Source of the DNA: JAYPAN01 sp049597955
GTDB lineage: Bacteria; Pseudomonadota; Alphaproteobacteria; RS24
Direction of reading: 5' to 3'
NCBI GenBank assembly: GCA_049597955.1
Contig: JBMYND010000011.1
Span: forward strand, 1-64,000
DNA: 64,000 bases
Program-made: the position numbers and the translations under genes
The notes under the pieces: model-generated
Database searches by the model: none
What the model saw: only the letters and a program-made list of their open reading frames with translations
What the model was told of the DNA's origin: nothing
Shown here: one piece after another, positions 8,208 to 17,900 of the stretch
Numbering within the stretch: the first letter of the stretch is position 1
Layout: each line of letters starts with the position of its first letter

Positions 8208-9902
8208 GTGATGGCTTGGTTGAAATATCTGAACATGCCGGGGCCGACCCGGTTGCTGCCGCGTCTGGTATTTTTGAACATGCTCGGTCTGGTCGTATTG
8301 TCGGGCGGGTTTTTGCTGCTGTCAGAATCACGGCAAGTGCTGACCAATGCCTATAAGCAAAGCCTTGAATCGCAAGCCCGCATCATTGCCGGTGCGTTGG
8401 GCCAGGCGGTCAATAATGAGCCATTTCAATTTCTCGAACCCTCGCTTTTGGGCCGCATATTGTCCGACCGGCGCGGGGCCAATTGGCAAGTGCGCGAGGC
8501 CGAGCGCATTATGCGCCGGGTTGGCGGGGTCAGCAATGCGCGGCTGCGGCTATATGGGCGCGACGGGCGTTTGCTGATAGACAGCGCCCAAATGGACAGA
8601 AGCATTGGCGTGATTTCGCGCCAATTGCCGCCCCTGCCCGGTGCCAGCGGCATGCCGGTCTGGTATGACCGGATGAAAATCGGGCTGGCGCGCATGGTGC
8701 GCGGCGAAGCGCCCATATTGTCGGAAATTATTGCCGCCGATGGCTATCAATTGCCGGAAGTCGCCTCGGCGCTGAAAGGCCGCGTCGGCAGCCTGCAAAG
8801 GCGCAGCGCCGATGGCGAAGATGTGCTGACTGTCGCTGTGCCGGTGCAGGGCTATCGCGCCATTATCGGCGCTTTAATGTTGTCCACCCCGCCCGGCGAG
8901 ATTGACCAAATCATCGCGCAGGAACGCCGCGTGGTGCTGGAACTCTCAGCACTGGCTTTGGGGGTCAGCCTGATGACCTCTGTGTTGATTGCCGGCATGG
9001 TGGTGGTGCCGGTGCGCCGCCTGGCCGGGGCCATGCGCGGTTTCGGGCAGAATACGCCGAGCCTGCCCGGCCTTGATACTGTGCCGGATTTTTCGCACCG
9101 CAATGATGAGATTGGCGAATTATCCGAAGCCCTGCGCGACATGCTGCGCCAGCTTTTGCTGCGGATTAATATGATTGACCGCTTTGCCGCCGATGTGGCG
9201 CATGAGCTGAAAAACCCCCTCACCTCGCTGCACAGCGCGGTGCAAAGCCTGCCTTCGGCCAAGGATACGGGCCAAAAGGCACAATTATTGGCGATTATCG
9301 AACAAGATGTGTTTCGCCTGAACCGGCTGATATCCGATATTTCCAATGCCACAAGGCTGGATGCCGAGCTCAATCGCGGTGAGACGGAGCGTTTTGATTT
9401 GTCGGAAATGGCGCGCAATATTGGCGATGGGCTGGCCCAGACCATGCAGGATAATGCCGGGGCGACACTGACCATTCGTGCTGATGCGGTCTGCCCGATT
9501 TGGGCGCAAAAGCCGCGTATCGCGCAAATTATCACCAATCTTCTGGCCAATGCCGCTTCTTTTTCACCGCAAGGCGGCCAAATCACGCTGACTGTGCGCC
9601 CCAACCAAACCCAAGTTGACCTGATTGTCGCCGATGAAGGGCCGGGCGTGGCCGAAGACATGCGGGAGCGCATTTTTGAGCGTTTCTATACAGATCGTGG
9701 CCATGCGCCGGAGCGCAAGCCGAAATCCGGCAGTGACCGCAATCTGGTCGAGGACACACATTCCGGCCTTGGGTTGAGTATTTCACGCCAAATCGCCCGC
9801 GCCCATGGCGGCGAATTGGTCGCCGCCAATCGGCCTGACGGGACAGGTGCCTATTTCACCCTGACTTTGCCCTTGGCGACCGCCGAAAGTGCCGCCGGAT
9901 GA
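8208..9902 (+). CDS. chvG: sensor histidine kinase ChvG
   Basis: Membrane sensor kinase for ChvI, 564 residues. An N-terminal transmembrane helix (about 18-38) is followed by a periplasmic sensing region of roughly 200 residues, a second helix (about 245-270) and a HAMP-like linker. The dimerisation domain carries the phospho-acceptor His in VAHELKNPLTSL (about 330). The ATPase domain shows the N box NLLANAASFSP, G1 DEGPGV and G2 GLGLSISRQ. The start is GTG 8208, immediately after the chvI stop, or ATG at 8211. The gene overlaps hprK by ATGA, so it is translationally coupled to the PTS genes. The periplasmic ligand is not shown by the sequence; in rhizobia the periplasmic protein ExoR inhibits ChvG. 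Confidence 0.95.
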   Translation: MMAWLKYLNMPGPTRLLPRLVFLNMLGLVVLSGGFLLLSESRQVLTNAYKQSLESQARIIAGALGQAVNNEPFQFLEPSLLGRILSDRRGANWQVREAERIMRRVGGVSNARLRLYGRDGRLLIDSAQMDRSIGVISRQLPPLPGASGMPVWYDRMKIGLARMVRGEAPILSEIIAADGYQLPEVASALKGRVGSLQRRSADGEDVLTVAVPVQGYRAIIGALMLSTPPGEIDQIIAQERRVVLELSALALGVSLMTSVLIAGMVVVPVRRLAGAMRGFGQNTPSLPGLDTVPDFSHRNDEIGELSEALRDMLRQLLLRINMIDRFAADVAHELKNPLTSLHSAVQSLPSAKDTGQKAQLLAIIEQDVFRLNRLISDISNATRLDAELNRGETERFDLSEMARNIGDGLAQTMQDNAGATLTIRADAVCPIWAQKPRIAQIITNLLANAASFSPQGGQITLTVRPNQTQVDLIVADEGPGVAEDMRERIFERFYTDRGHAPERKPKSGSDRNLVEDTHSGLGLSISRQIARAHGGELVAANRPDGTGAYFTLTLPLATAESAAG

Positions 9903-10387
9903 CAAGCCAAGAGATGCATGAGCCAATAAGATGCCATGCCTCGGCCATTGCCCTGCCGCAGGGCGGTGTTTTGCTGCTCGGCGATTCCGGCAGCGGCAAA
10001 TCCAGCCTCGCCTATCGTCTGCTGCGCCATTATGGCGGCCAGCTTGTCGGTGATGATTATGTCGATATTGCGCTGACCAAAGGCCGACCGACAGCGCATT
10101 GTGTGGCGACGCTGGCCGGGCTGGTCGAATTGCGCGGCCTTGGCTTGGTGCGGCAAGCGCATTTGGACAGCACGGCGCTGGATATGGCGGTTCAATTAGT
10201 GCCGCGCGCGGAGGTGCCGCGCCTGCCGCAAGCCAATCACTGGCAGCAAGGCGCATGTCGCTTGCCATTGTTGAAATTGCATGCTTTTGATTTGGCCACA
10301 CCGGATATTATTTGCGCCGCCCTGCCCGTGCTGAAAAATAGCGGTTTTCCCGAAAATGGCATTTGGTCACTGGCCGATAGGCAATAA
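9899..10387 (+). CDS. hprK: HPr kinase/phosphorylase, short form
   Basis: Phosphorylates HPr on the regulatory serine and reverses the reaction. At 162 residues it is about half the length of the Firmicutes enzyme: the N-terminal domain is absent and only the catalytic domain remains, as is usual in Alphaproteobacteria. The P-loop GDSGSGKSS is at about 30-38, followed by LVGDDYVDI, and the family segment VELRGLGLV is near 77-85. ATG 9899 overlaps the chvG stop by four bases. It acts with the EIIA-Man and HPr genes just downstream. Confidence 0.9.
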   Translation: MTSQEMHEPIRCHASAIALPQGGVLLLGDSGSGKSSLAYRLLRHYGGQLVGDDYVDIALTKGRPTAHCVATLAGLVELRGLGLVRQAHLDSTALDMAVQLVPRAEVPRLPQANHWQQGACRLPLLKLHAFDLATPDIICAALPVLKNSGFPENGIWSLADRQ

Positions 10388-10469
10388 ACCGGAAATACCG
10401 CCGAAAAAGCGTAAAATCCTTGCCAAGCACCGGGAATAAAGAGACATTGGACAAAACAGGAGTGCAGCA

Positions 10470-10877
10470 ATGATTGGAATGGTGCTTGTAACCCATGGCG
10501 GGCTGGCCGATGAATTCAGGGCGGCGCTGGAACATGTGGTCGGTGCGCAGGACAAACTCAAGACGATTTCAATTGGCCCGGATGACGATATGGAGCAAAG
10601 GCGACAAGATATTGTCAGCGCCATTGCCGATGTCGATGGCGGCGACGGGGTTGTGCTGCTGACCGATATGTTTGGCGGCACACCCTCCAATCTGGCGATT
10701 TCCCTGCTCGACAAGGATAAGGTGGAAGTGGTCGCCGGCATTAATCTGCCCATGCTTATCAAACTGGCCAGTGTGCGCGATAATCTGCCCCTTGCCGAGG
10801 CGGTGATGCAAGCCAAGGAAGCGGCGCGCAAATATATTTCCGTGGCCAGTGAAGTGCTGGCCGGGTCATCCGATTGA
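10470..10877 (+). CDS. PTS EIIA component, mannose family (regulatory)
   Basis: A soluble phosphocarrier of 135 residues with the phospho-acceptor His9 in VTHGGLAD and the conserved TDMFGGTPSNLA segment (about 65-76). No EIIB, EIIC or EIID genes are present, so it probably does not import sugar; it more likely receives phosphate from HPr as a regulatory output. An 82-base gap separates it from hprK, and ptsH follows 19 bases later. No role beyond the regulatory PTS can be read from the sequence. Confidence 0.93.
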   Translation: MIGMVLVTHGGLADEFRAALEHVVGAQDKLKTISIGPDDDMEQRRQDIVSAIADVDGGDGVVLLTDMFGGTPSNLAISLLDKDKVEVVAGINLPMLIKLASVRDNLPLAEAVMQAKEAARKYISVASEVLAGSSD

Positions 10878-10896
10878 CCGGTTGGCTGACCGCGCC

Positions 10897-11163
10897 ATGC
10901 TGACGCAAATTGTGAAAATAGAAAACCAGCGCGGCTTGCATGCCCGCGCCTCGGCCAAATTTGTCGAATTGGCCGAACGCTTTAATGCGCAAGTTACCGT
11001 TTCGAAAGATGGCGATATGGCCGCCGCCACTTCCATTATGGGGCTGATGATGCTCGGCGCTTCCTGCGGCAGCGACATCGCAATTTCTGCCAAGGGCGAG
11101 GCAGCACAGGCCGCCTTGGCGGCTTTGGTGGCGTTGGTCGAACGCCGGTTTGATGAGGAATAG
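10897..11163 (+). CDS. ptsH: phosphocarrier protein HPr
   Basis: An 88-residue HPr, normal length. His15 in GLHARAS is the site phosphorylated by enzyme I. Ser46 in TSIMGLMML is the HprK target. An upstream in-frame ATG at 10849 would add 16 non-homologous residues overlapping the EIIA gene, so 10897 is chosen. Enzyme I is not in the window. With HprK and EIIA-Man it forms the incomplete regulatory PTS known from Alphaproteobacteria, which senses PEP and nitrogen or carbon status. Confidence 0.94.
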   Translation: MLTQIVKIENQRGLHARASAKFVELAERFNAQVTVSKDGDMAAATSIMGLMMLGASCGSDIAISAKGEAAQAALAALVALVERRFDEE

Positions 11164-11182
11164 GCCAGCGCCCCTTATCTGA

Positions 11183-11202
11183 ATATAAAGAAGTCTTTAT
11201 AT
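11183..11202 (+). other. stem-loop after ptsH
   Basis: ATATAAAG-AAGT-CTTTATAT is a perfect 8-bp AT-rich hairpin 19 bases past the ptsH stop. It lacks a U tract, so it is not a standard terminator. It may protect the 3' end of the mRNA or belong to the ahcY upstream region. Confidence 0.6.
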
Positions 11203-11224
11203 CCCCTTGCGCCAATGTCGCAGA

Positions 11225-11290
11225 CCTGATAACAGACACGCATAATTTGTTTCCGGGTCGCCGCGCTGGCACCCTTATTTATCAGGGGAA
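11225..11290 (+). promoter_or_regulatory. structured ahcY leader that can mask the ribosome binding site
   Basis: CCTGATAA (11225-11232) is perfectly complementary to TTATCAGG (11279-11286), whose last bases are part of the ahcY Shine-Dalgarno AGGGGA (11284-11289). Between them sits a second hairpin, GGGT-C-GCC (11255-11262) with GGCACCC (11268-11274). GCCAGCG (11164-11170) can also pair with CGCTGGC (11264-11270), an alternative partner. The layout suits a translational switch. It does not match the SAH, SAM-II or SAM/SAH riboswitch consensus as I know them. Confidence 0.4.
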
Positions 11291-11295
11291 ATGTT

Positions 11296-12585
11296 ATGAG
11301 CAATGATTACAAAGTCGCCGATATCTCACTGGCCGATTGGGGCCGCAAGGAAATCGCCATTGCCGAAACCGAAATGCCGGGTCTGATGGCGCTGCGCGAA
11401 GAATATGGCAGTGAAAAACCACTGGCCGGGGCGCGGGTGACGGGCTGCTTGCACATGACCATTCAAACCGCCGTGCTGATTGAAACATTGACCGCGCTGG
11501 GCGCTGAAGTGCGCTGGTCAAGCTGCAATATCTTTTCAACCCAAGACCATGCCGCCGCCGCCATTGCCGCAACCGGCGTGCCGGTTTTTGCCTGGAAAGG
11601 CGAAACCGAAGAAGAGTATTGGTGGTGCGTTGAGCAGACTGTGCGCGGCCCGGATGGTTGGCAGCCCAATATCTTGCTCGACGATGGTGGTGATTTGACC
11701 CAGCTTTGCCATGAAAAATACCCCGAAATCCTTGATAATTGTGTCGGCGTCTCGGAAGAGACCACGACCGGCGTGCTGCGTCTTTATGAAATGGCCAAGG
11801 ATGGCTCTTTGAAAATCCCGGCCATTAATGTCAATGACAGCGTGACCAAATCGAAATTCGACAATCTTTATGGCTGCCGCGAAAGCCTGGTCGATGGCGT
11901 CAAGCGCGCCACTGATGTCATGGTGGCCGGTAAAGTTGCCGTTGTATGCGGCTATGGCGATGTCGGCAAAGGCTCGGCGGAAAGCCTGCGCTCGCAAGGC
12001 GCGCGCGTTATGGTGACCGAGATTGACCCGATTTGCGCCCTGCAAGCGGCGATGGAAGGTTATGAAGTCACCACAATGGATGATGCGGCCGCGATTGGCG
12101 ATATTTTCATCACCGCTACCGGCAATAAGGATGTGATTACTGTTGACCATATGCGCGAAATGAAAGACCGCGCCATTGTCGGCAATATCGGCCATTTTGA
12201 CAGCGAAATTCAGGTCAATGCGCTGCGCAATATGCAATGGCACAATGTTAAGCCGCAAGTTGACGAAGTTGAGTTTCCCGATGGCAAGCGGGTTATCCTG
12301 CTGGCCGAAGGGCGGCTGCTCAATCTCGGTTGCGCGACCGGCCATCCAAGCTTTGTGATGAGTGCTTCTTTTACCAATCAGGTGCTGGCGCAGATTGAGC
12401 TTTGGCAGAATGGCGCTAATTATGAGCGTCAGGTCTATGTGCTGCCGAAACATTTGGACGAAAAAGTAGCCCGTCTGCATCTTGGCAAGCTCGGCGCCAA
12501 GCTGACTGAATTGTCAACCGACCAGGCCGATTATCTTGGTCTGGCCAAGCAGGGCCCGTTCAAGCCGGAGCATTATCGCTATTAG
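11296..12585 (+). CDS. ahcY: S-adenosylhomocysteinase
   Basis: Hydrolyses S-adenosylhomocysteine to adenosine and homocysteine, which keeps methylation going. The protein has 429 residues. Visible features are the N-terminal CLHMTIQTAVLIETL, the NAD-binding motif GYGDVGKG (about 216-223), HFDSEIQV and the conserved C-terminus PFKPEHYRY. Most proteobacterial enzymes are about 460-470 residues because of a roughly 40-residue insertion; this one lacks it and matches the short form found in animals and some bacteria. AGGGGA lies six bases before the ATG, inside a potentially structured leader. The gene stands between ptsH and the tsaE fusion and is probably transcribed on its own. Confidence 0.97.
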   Translation: MSNDYKVADISLADWGRKEIAIAETEMPGLMALREEYGSEKPLAGARVTGCLHMTIQTAVLIETLTALGAEVRWSSCNIFSTQDHAAAAIAATGVPVFAWKGETEEEYWWCVEQTVRGPDGWQPNILLDDGGDLTQLCHEKYPEILDNCVGVSEETTTGVLRLYEMAKDGSLKIPAINVNDSVTKSKFDNLYGCRESLVDGVKRATDVMVAGKVAVVCGYGDVGKGSAESLRSQGARVMVTEIDPICALQAAMEGYEVTTMDDAAAIGDIFITATGNKDVITVDHMREMKDRAIVGNIGHFDSEIQVNALRNMQWHNVKPQVDEVEFPDGKRVILLAEGRLLNLGCATGHPSFVMSASFTNQVLAQIELWQNGANYERQVYVLPKHLDEKVARLHLGKLGAKLTELSTDQADYLGLAKQGPFKPEHYRY

Positions 12586-12650
12586 ACGCTGCCTGTGCAG
12601 GCTCTGAAATCGTTGCTTGTTGCCGCGCGCGCGGCGTTATACAAAACATT

Positions 12651-14177
12651 ATGAGCGATGAGGGGCCGCCAATTTCAATCAGTGTGGACAGCGAGGCTGA
12701 GACGCAAAGCCTCGCCGCCCGTTTGGCTGCCCTGTGCCGCGCCGGTGATTTGATTGGCCTGCATGGCGATTTGGGGGCCGGCAAAACCGCCTTTGCGCGC
12801 GGCTTTATTCAGGCTTTATGCGGGCGCGATGTGCAGGTGCCAAGCCCCAGCTTCACCCTTGTGCAGCCCTATGAGGCAGACGGGATTGACATTATCCATG
12901 CCGATTTTTACCGGCTTGGCGATGCTTCGGAAGTCGAACCCCTTGGCCTGCTCGACACGCTGGCCGAGGCGATTACGCTGGTGGAATGGCCCGAACGCGG
13001 GGCGGGCGTGCTGCCGCAAACCGATTTTGACATTTACCTGCACGCGACCGGTGAATTGACCGCACGACGCATTGAGATAACCGCCAATGGCGATGCGACA
13101 CGTCTGGCCTCTTTGCACAATGCCGGTCGCGCGCGCGAGATTGACAGTTTTCTGGTACAGGCTGGATGGGATAGGGCGCAACGCCGCGCGCTGGCCGGTG
13201 ATGCCTCCACCCGCCGTTTTGAACGCCTGACACAGGACGGCCATGCAGCGATATTGATGGATTGGCAAAAAGCGCCGGATGGCCCGCCTGTTTATGACGG
13301 GAAAAGCTATTCTCAAATGGTGCATTTGGCCGAAGCCGCGCCCGCCTATTGCCGTATTTCACGCCATTTGGCCGATATTGGCCTTGGCGTGCCGGAAATC
13401 ATTGCCGCCGATGAAACACAAGGCTTTGTGCTGCTTGAGGATTTGGGCGATATGTCGCTCGACCGGCTGCCGGCGGAAAATCGCGCGCCAGCCTATTTCG
13501 AGGCGATTGAAACATTATTGCATTTACATGCTCAGCCCGCGCCGGATTTTCTGCCACTTTATGACGGGCCGGTGCAGGCGATTGAAGCGGCGCTGTTTTG
13601 CGATTGGTATCTGCCCTATATTGGCCATCACCCCGATGCGACAGCGCGCGGGGAATTTATGGAAATCTGGCAGGCATTGGGCAACCGGCTTTTATCGGAC
13701 ACAGCGCCGGTGCTGGTCTTGCGCGATTTCCATTCAGTCAATCTGATGTGGCGCGCCGAAAAACAGGCGCGCTATCGGCTTGGGCTGATTGATGTGCAAG
13801 ACGCGCTCACCGGTCATCCGGCCTATGATTTAATGTCGCTCTTGCAAGATGCCCGCATTGATGTGGCCCCCGAACAAGCCGCGCGCAGCCTGCGCCATTA
13901 CACAGCGCGGCGGTTTGGCAGCGAGGCGCGAAATGCCGACAGCGCCGCTTTTGAAACCGCCTGCGCAATTGCCGCCACCCAGCGCAATCTCAAAATTGCC
14001 GGTATTTTTGTCCGCCTCGCCCAGCGCGACGGCAAGCCCGGCTATCTCGCCCATTTGCCGCGTATTCTGGCCTATCTGCAACACGGACTGGCCAATCCGG
14101 CACTGGCTGATATGGCCGATTGGCTGCGTCGCCATGCAGCAGGCGCACAGAGTTTGAACCCGGATGGGCGTGACTGA
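12651..14177 (+). CDS. tsaE: TsaE fused to AmgK-like sugar kinase
   Basis: A two-domain protein of 508 residues. The N-terminal TsaE domain (about 1-150) has Walker A GDLGAGKTAFARG (about 41-53), SPSFTLV and HADFYRL. TsaE is the ATPase that supports TsaB/TsaD in making the t6A37 modification of tRNA. The C-terminal aminoglycoside-phosphotransferase fold (about 165-490) has the catalytic loop LRDFHSVNLM and the metal-binding segment LIDVQDALTGHPAYDL. Together with murU three bases downstream this identifies the second domain as AmgK-like, an anomeric N-acetylmuramate/N-acetylglucosamine kinase. The fusion is common in Alphaproteobacteria. It joins tRNA modification and wall recycling in one polypeptide, probably a consequence of gene order more than of a shared function. 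Confidence 0.93.
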   Translation: MSDEGPPISISVDSEAETQSLAARLAALCRAGDLIGLHGDLGAGKTAFARGFIQALCGRDVQVPSPSFTLVQPYEADGIDIIHADFYRLGDASEVEPLGLLDTLAEAITLVEWPERGAGVLPQTDFDIYLHATGELTARRIEITANGDATRLASLHNAGRAREIDSFLVQAGWDRAQRRALAGDASTRRFERLTQDGHAAILMDWQKAPDGPPVYDGKSYSQMVHLAEAAPAYCRISRHLADIGLGVPEIIAADETQGFVLLEDLGDMSLDRLPAENRAPAYFEAIETLLHLHAQPAPDFLPLYDGPVQAIEAALFCDWYLPYIGHHPDATARGEFMEIWQALGNRLLSDTAPVLVLRDFHSVNLMWRAEKQARYRLGLIDVQDALTGHPAYDLMSLLQDARIDVAPEQAARSLRHYTARRFGSEARNADSAAFETACAIAATQRNLKIAGIFVRLAQRDGKPGYLAHLPRILAYLQHGLANPALADMADWLRRHAAGAQSLNPDGRD

Positions 14178-14180
14178 GCG

Positions 14181-14906
14181 ATGATTGAGACCGGCATGAT
14201 ATTGGCAGCGGGACGCGGCACGCGCATGCGGCCAAAGCCCGACGACCCGCCCAAACCATTGATTGAAATTGCCGGACAAAGCCTGTTGGCGCGCATGATG
14301 GACAGGCTGATTGCCGCCCATGTCAGCCGAATAATCGTCAATGTGCATCACAAGGCGGAGATGATTGAAGCGGCTTTGCAAAACTATCAAAACCAAGTGG
14401 AATTGCATATTTCAGATGAGCGCGCGGCTTTGCTGGAAACCGGTGGCGGGGTGAAAAATGCCCTGCCATTGATTGGCGACAAGCCGTTTTTTGTCTGCAA
14501 TGCCGATATTCTCTGGCAGGAAAACAGCCCGGCATTGGCCGATTTGGCGCAAGGCTTTGATGCGGCGCGCATGGATGGGCGGCTTTTGCTGGCGGCGCGC
14601 GCCACCGGCACCGGCTATGACGGTAAGGGTGATTTTGATTTGCTTGATAAGGGCCGCTTGCGCCGCCGCGACAGTGCCGAAGCGCCTTATATTTTCGCCG
14701 GTGTGCAGATTCTGACACCGGCCATTTTTGCCGATATGAGCGACACTGCCTTTTCGCTGAATCGGGCCTATGATGCGGCTCTGGCACGCAATCGTCTGTA
14801 TGGCGCGGTGCTGGACGGTATATGGATGCATGTCGGCACGCCGGAAGGGCGGCAAATTGCCGAGCATATTTTAACCGGCGATAGCCCACCCGCGCAGCGG
14901 CCATGA
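14181..14906 (+). CDS. murU: N-acetylmuramate-1-phosphate uridylyltransferase (MurU-like)
   Basis: A nucleotidyltransferase of 241 residues with the N-terminal signature LAAGRGTRMRP, the sugar-phosphate-binding KPLIEIAG, and CNADILW, where Asp binds the metal. In the known pathway MurU makes UDP-MurNAc from MurNAc-1-phosphate produced by AmgK, bypassing the fosfomycin-sensitive MurA step. Its position three bases after the AmgK-like domain supports this over a general sugar nucleotidyltransferase. The addB start follows 11 bases later, so the operon runs on into repair genes. Confidence 0.88.
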   Translation: MIETGMILAAGRGTRMRPKPDDPPKPLIEIAGQSLLARMMDRLIAAHVSRIIVNVHHKAEMIEAALQNYQNQVELHISDERAALLETGGGVKNALPLIGDKPFFVCNADILWQENSPALADLAQGFDAARMDGRLLLAARATGTGYDGKGDFDLLDKGRLRRRDSAEAPYIFAGVQILTPAIFADMSDTAFSLNRAYDAALARNRLYGAVLDGIWMHVGTPEGRQIAEHILTGDSPPAQRP

Positions 14907-14917
14907 TATAATGAACC

Positions 14918-17900
14918 ATGAGCGATTCGCGCAGCGCAAAATTATATAATATCGCAGCCGGTCAGCCCTTTCTCGCCATATTGGCGGAAACCCTGATTGA
15001 CGACAAACTGCGACACGACCTGTTCGGCGATTATGCCGTCGAGCAATGCCATATCCTATTGCCGACGCGACGCGCCGCCCGCCAGCTTGGCGATGCCTTT
15101 ATCGCCGCCGCCGAGACGCGCGGTCAAATGGCACTGGTCATGCCGCATATTTCCACATTGGGCGATATTGATGAGGATTTTCTCGACAGCAGCGCAGGTG
15201 ATGGCTTTGCCGAGCCGGAAGCGCGCCTGCATTTGCGCGCCATTGACCCGCAAGAGCGATTTTTCCAGCTTTTGACGCCTGTGCGCAAATGGGCAGAAAT
15301 GAGGGAGCAGGCTTTGGATGAGGTGCGCCTGCATGCGCTGGCCTATGCGCTGGGCGATTTTCTTGACGAAGCCAATCTGGAAGAAATTGACCTGTCACGT
15401 TTGCATGATTTGGTCAATGAGCAAGAGCTGGCCGATAATTGGCAGCAGACTTTGGATTTCCTCGCCATAATTACCGAGGCATGGCCGCAGCATTTGGCCG
15501 AGAATAATTTGCAGGATGCGGTGTTGCGCCGCAATGGTCTGCTTGATGCCCAAGCCGCCGATTGGCAAGCCAACCCGCCCGACCATCCGATTATCGCCGC
15601 CGGTTCCACAGGCAGCATTAAGGCGACGGCGCGCCTGTTGAAAACCATTGCCGGTTTGCCCAATGGCGCGGTTATTCTGCCCGGCCTTGACCGGACAGCC
15701 AATCATGCTTGCTGGCGGATGATTGGCAAAGATGTCACCCATCCGCAAAACGCCTTGGCGCATTTGCTCAACCATTTTGACTGTGACCGCGACCAAGTGC
15801 GCGATTGGCCGCAAGCAAGCAGCCAGCCCGCCCAATCAAGCGCCGCCGCGCAGCGCAGCGCAAGCCTGCAAGCCGCATTGGTGCCGGCTGAGGCGACGTC
15901 GATATGGGCGGCATCGCACCGGCCCGACCATCAAGCCGAAACAGCCTTGCCCGATTGCCAAATGCTTGAAGCCCCCGACCAGCGCAGCGAAGCGGGCGCG
16001 ATTGCGCTGGCCATGCGCCAGACGCTTGAAACGCCGGGCAAGACGGCGGCATTGGTCACGCGCGACCGGCATCTGGCGCGCCGTGTCACGGCTGAATTGC
16101 AACGCTGGCATATTGAGATTGATGACAGTGCCGGGCGACCCTTATCGAAAACCCCGGCCGCTTTGCTGTTGCGGCTGGCGCTGGATGCGGCGCGACGTGA
16201 TTTTGCGCCCGTGCCGCTTCTGGCTTTGCTGAAACACCCAATGGTTGGCTTTGGTCAAAAGCGCGGCGCCCATTTGGCGGCGGTGCGGCAAATGGAAAAA
16301 GCCATTTTGCGCGGGCCGCGCCCGACGCCCGGCCTGGCTGGATTGGAAGCGGCGCTTGGCGATGCGGCGCAGAAACGGGATAAAAACCTGCCGGATGCCG
16401 AAGCCTTATTGAGCCGACTGCGCGAGGCTTTTTCTGCCTTTCGCGAGCTGCCCGACCCGGCCCCGCTTTCGGCGCATATTGACCATTTGGCCGAGCTGGC
16501 TGAAAAACTGCTTTGCGCCGAAGATGACAACAGCTTTTTCGACGGTGCTGAAGACCGCCGCGCATTGGCGGTTTTTTTCGAGGGCTTGCGCACCCATGCT
16601 CAAAAGACCGCAGCGGATTTTAAGCTGACACTGGCCGATTGGCCGGAAGTGCTTGATTTATGGCTGTCGCGGCACAGCTTTCGCCAGCAACGCCAAACCA
16701 CGCCGCGCCTGTCGATTTGGGGGCCATTGGAAGCGCGCTTAATGCATGCCGATTTAATGATATTGGGCGGGCTGAATGAGGGGAGCTGGCCGCCTTTGCC
16801 GGAAACCGGGCCTTGGCTGTCGCGTCCAATGCGCGAAGAGCTTGGCCTGTCCCTGCCGGAGCGGCAAATCGGGCAGGCGGCGCATGACTTTGTGCAAGCG
16901 GCCAGCGCGCCGCAGATTTTGCTGACGCGGGCGGTGAAAGTGGATGGCGCACCCGGTGTCGCAGCACGCTGGTTGCGGCGGCTTGAAACGCTGTATGGCA
17001 AGCTGCCGCGCGCGACCATGCTGCTGCATTGGTGGCACCAGCTTGACCGCCCCGATGGCGTGCCGCAGCCGGTTGCCCCGCCTGCGCCCTGCCCGCCATT
17101 GGCCGCGCGGCCCAGACAATTATCGGTCACACAGATTGAGACCCTGCTTTTCGACCCCTACACAATTTACGCCCGCAAAGTGCTGAACCTGCCCGAATGG
17201 GAAACAGTCGATGCCAGTGTCTCAGCCGCCCATCGCGGCAGTTTTCTGCATGGCTTGTTTGAGCAGCTCATCAAGGACGGCAACCATTTGCACGATGATA
17301 TTGCCAACGCCTTGCTCGGTTTGGCGCGCGAAGCTGAAAGCCGCAGCGCCGGTGGCGCGGCGATTTTGCAATTCTGGCAGGCAAGGTTGGAGGCCACGGC
17401 ACTTTGGTTTGCCGATTATGAGCGCAACAGGCGGGCGCAAATTGCCGAAAGCCATGCCGAAATTACCGGTCGCTGGCCGCTGAGCATTGACGGCGCGCCA
17501 TTTACCCTGACCGCCAAGGCCGACCGCATTGACCGGCTTAAATCGGGCGGCTATGCGATTATCGATTATAAGACCGGACAGCCGCCGTCACACAGCATGA
17601 TAAAAAAACATCTGGCCGTGCAAATGACATTGGAAGCGGCCATGCTGGCCGATGGGGCATTTGCCGAAAACGGCCTGCCGCCGGGGCCGGTCGAGGCGCT
17701 GGACTATATCAAGCTGAGCGGGCGTATGCCGCCCGGCGAAGTCATATCGGTGACGCCGGAAGCGGAGTTGATAAATGGCGCAATCGCCATGCTGCATAAA
17801 TTACTGGCGCAATATCAAAACCCCGACCAGCCCTATTTTTCGCATATTCGCCAGCGGGCGCAGCGTTTCACCAGCGCCTATGACCATTTGGCGCGGTTTG

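Noticed and set aside
8852..9673. A 273-residue minus-strand frame opposite chvG
   Set aside because: Antisense shadow of the kinase domain; Ser/Arg-rich with no motif.
11164..11295. A known SAH, SAM-II or SAM/SAH riboswitch upstream of ahcY
   Set aside because: The conserved core sequences of these classes, as far as I remember them, are not present; only a generic SD-masking fold is seen.
12622..12635. GC palindrome after ahcY as a terminator
   Set aside because: A perfect 14-bp palindrome has no loop room as a stable hairpin and no U tract follows.
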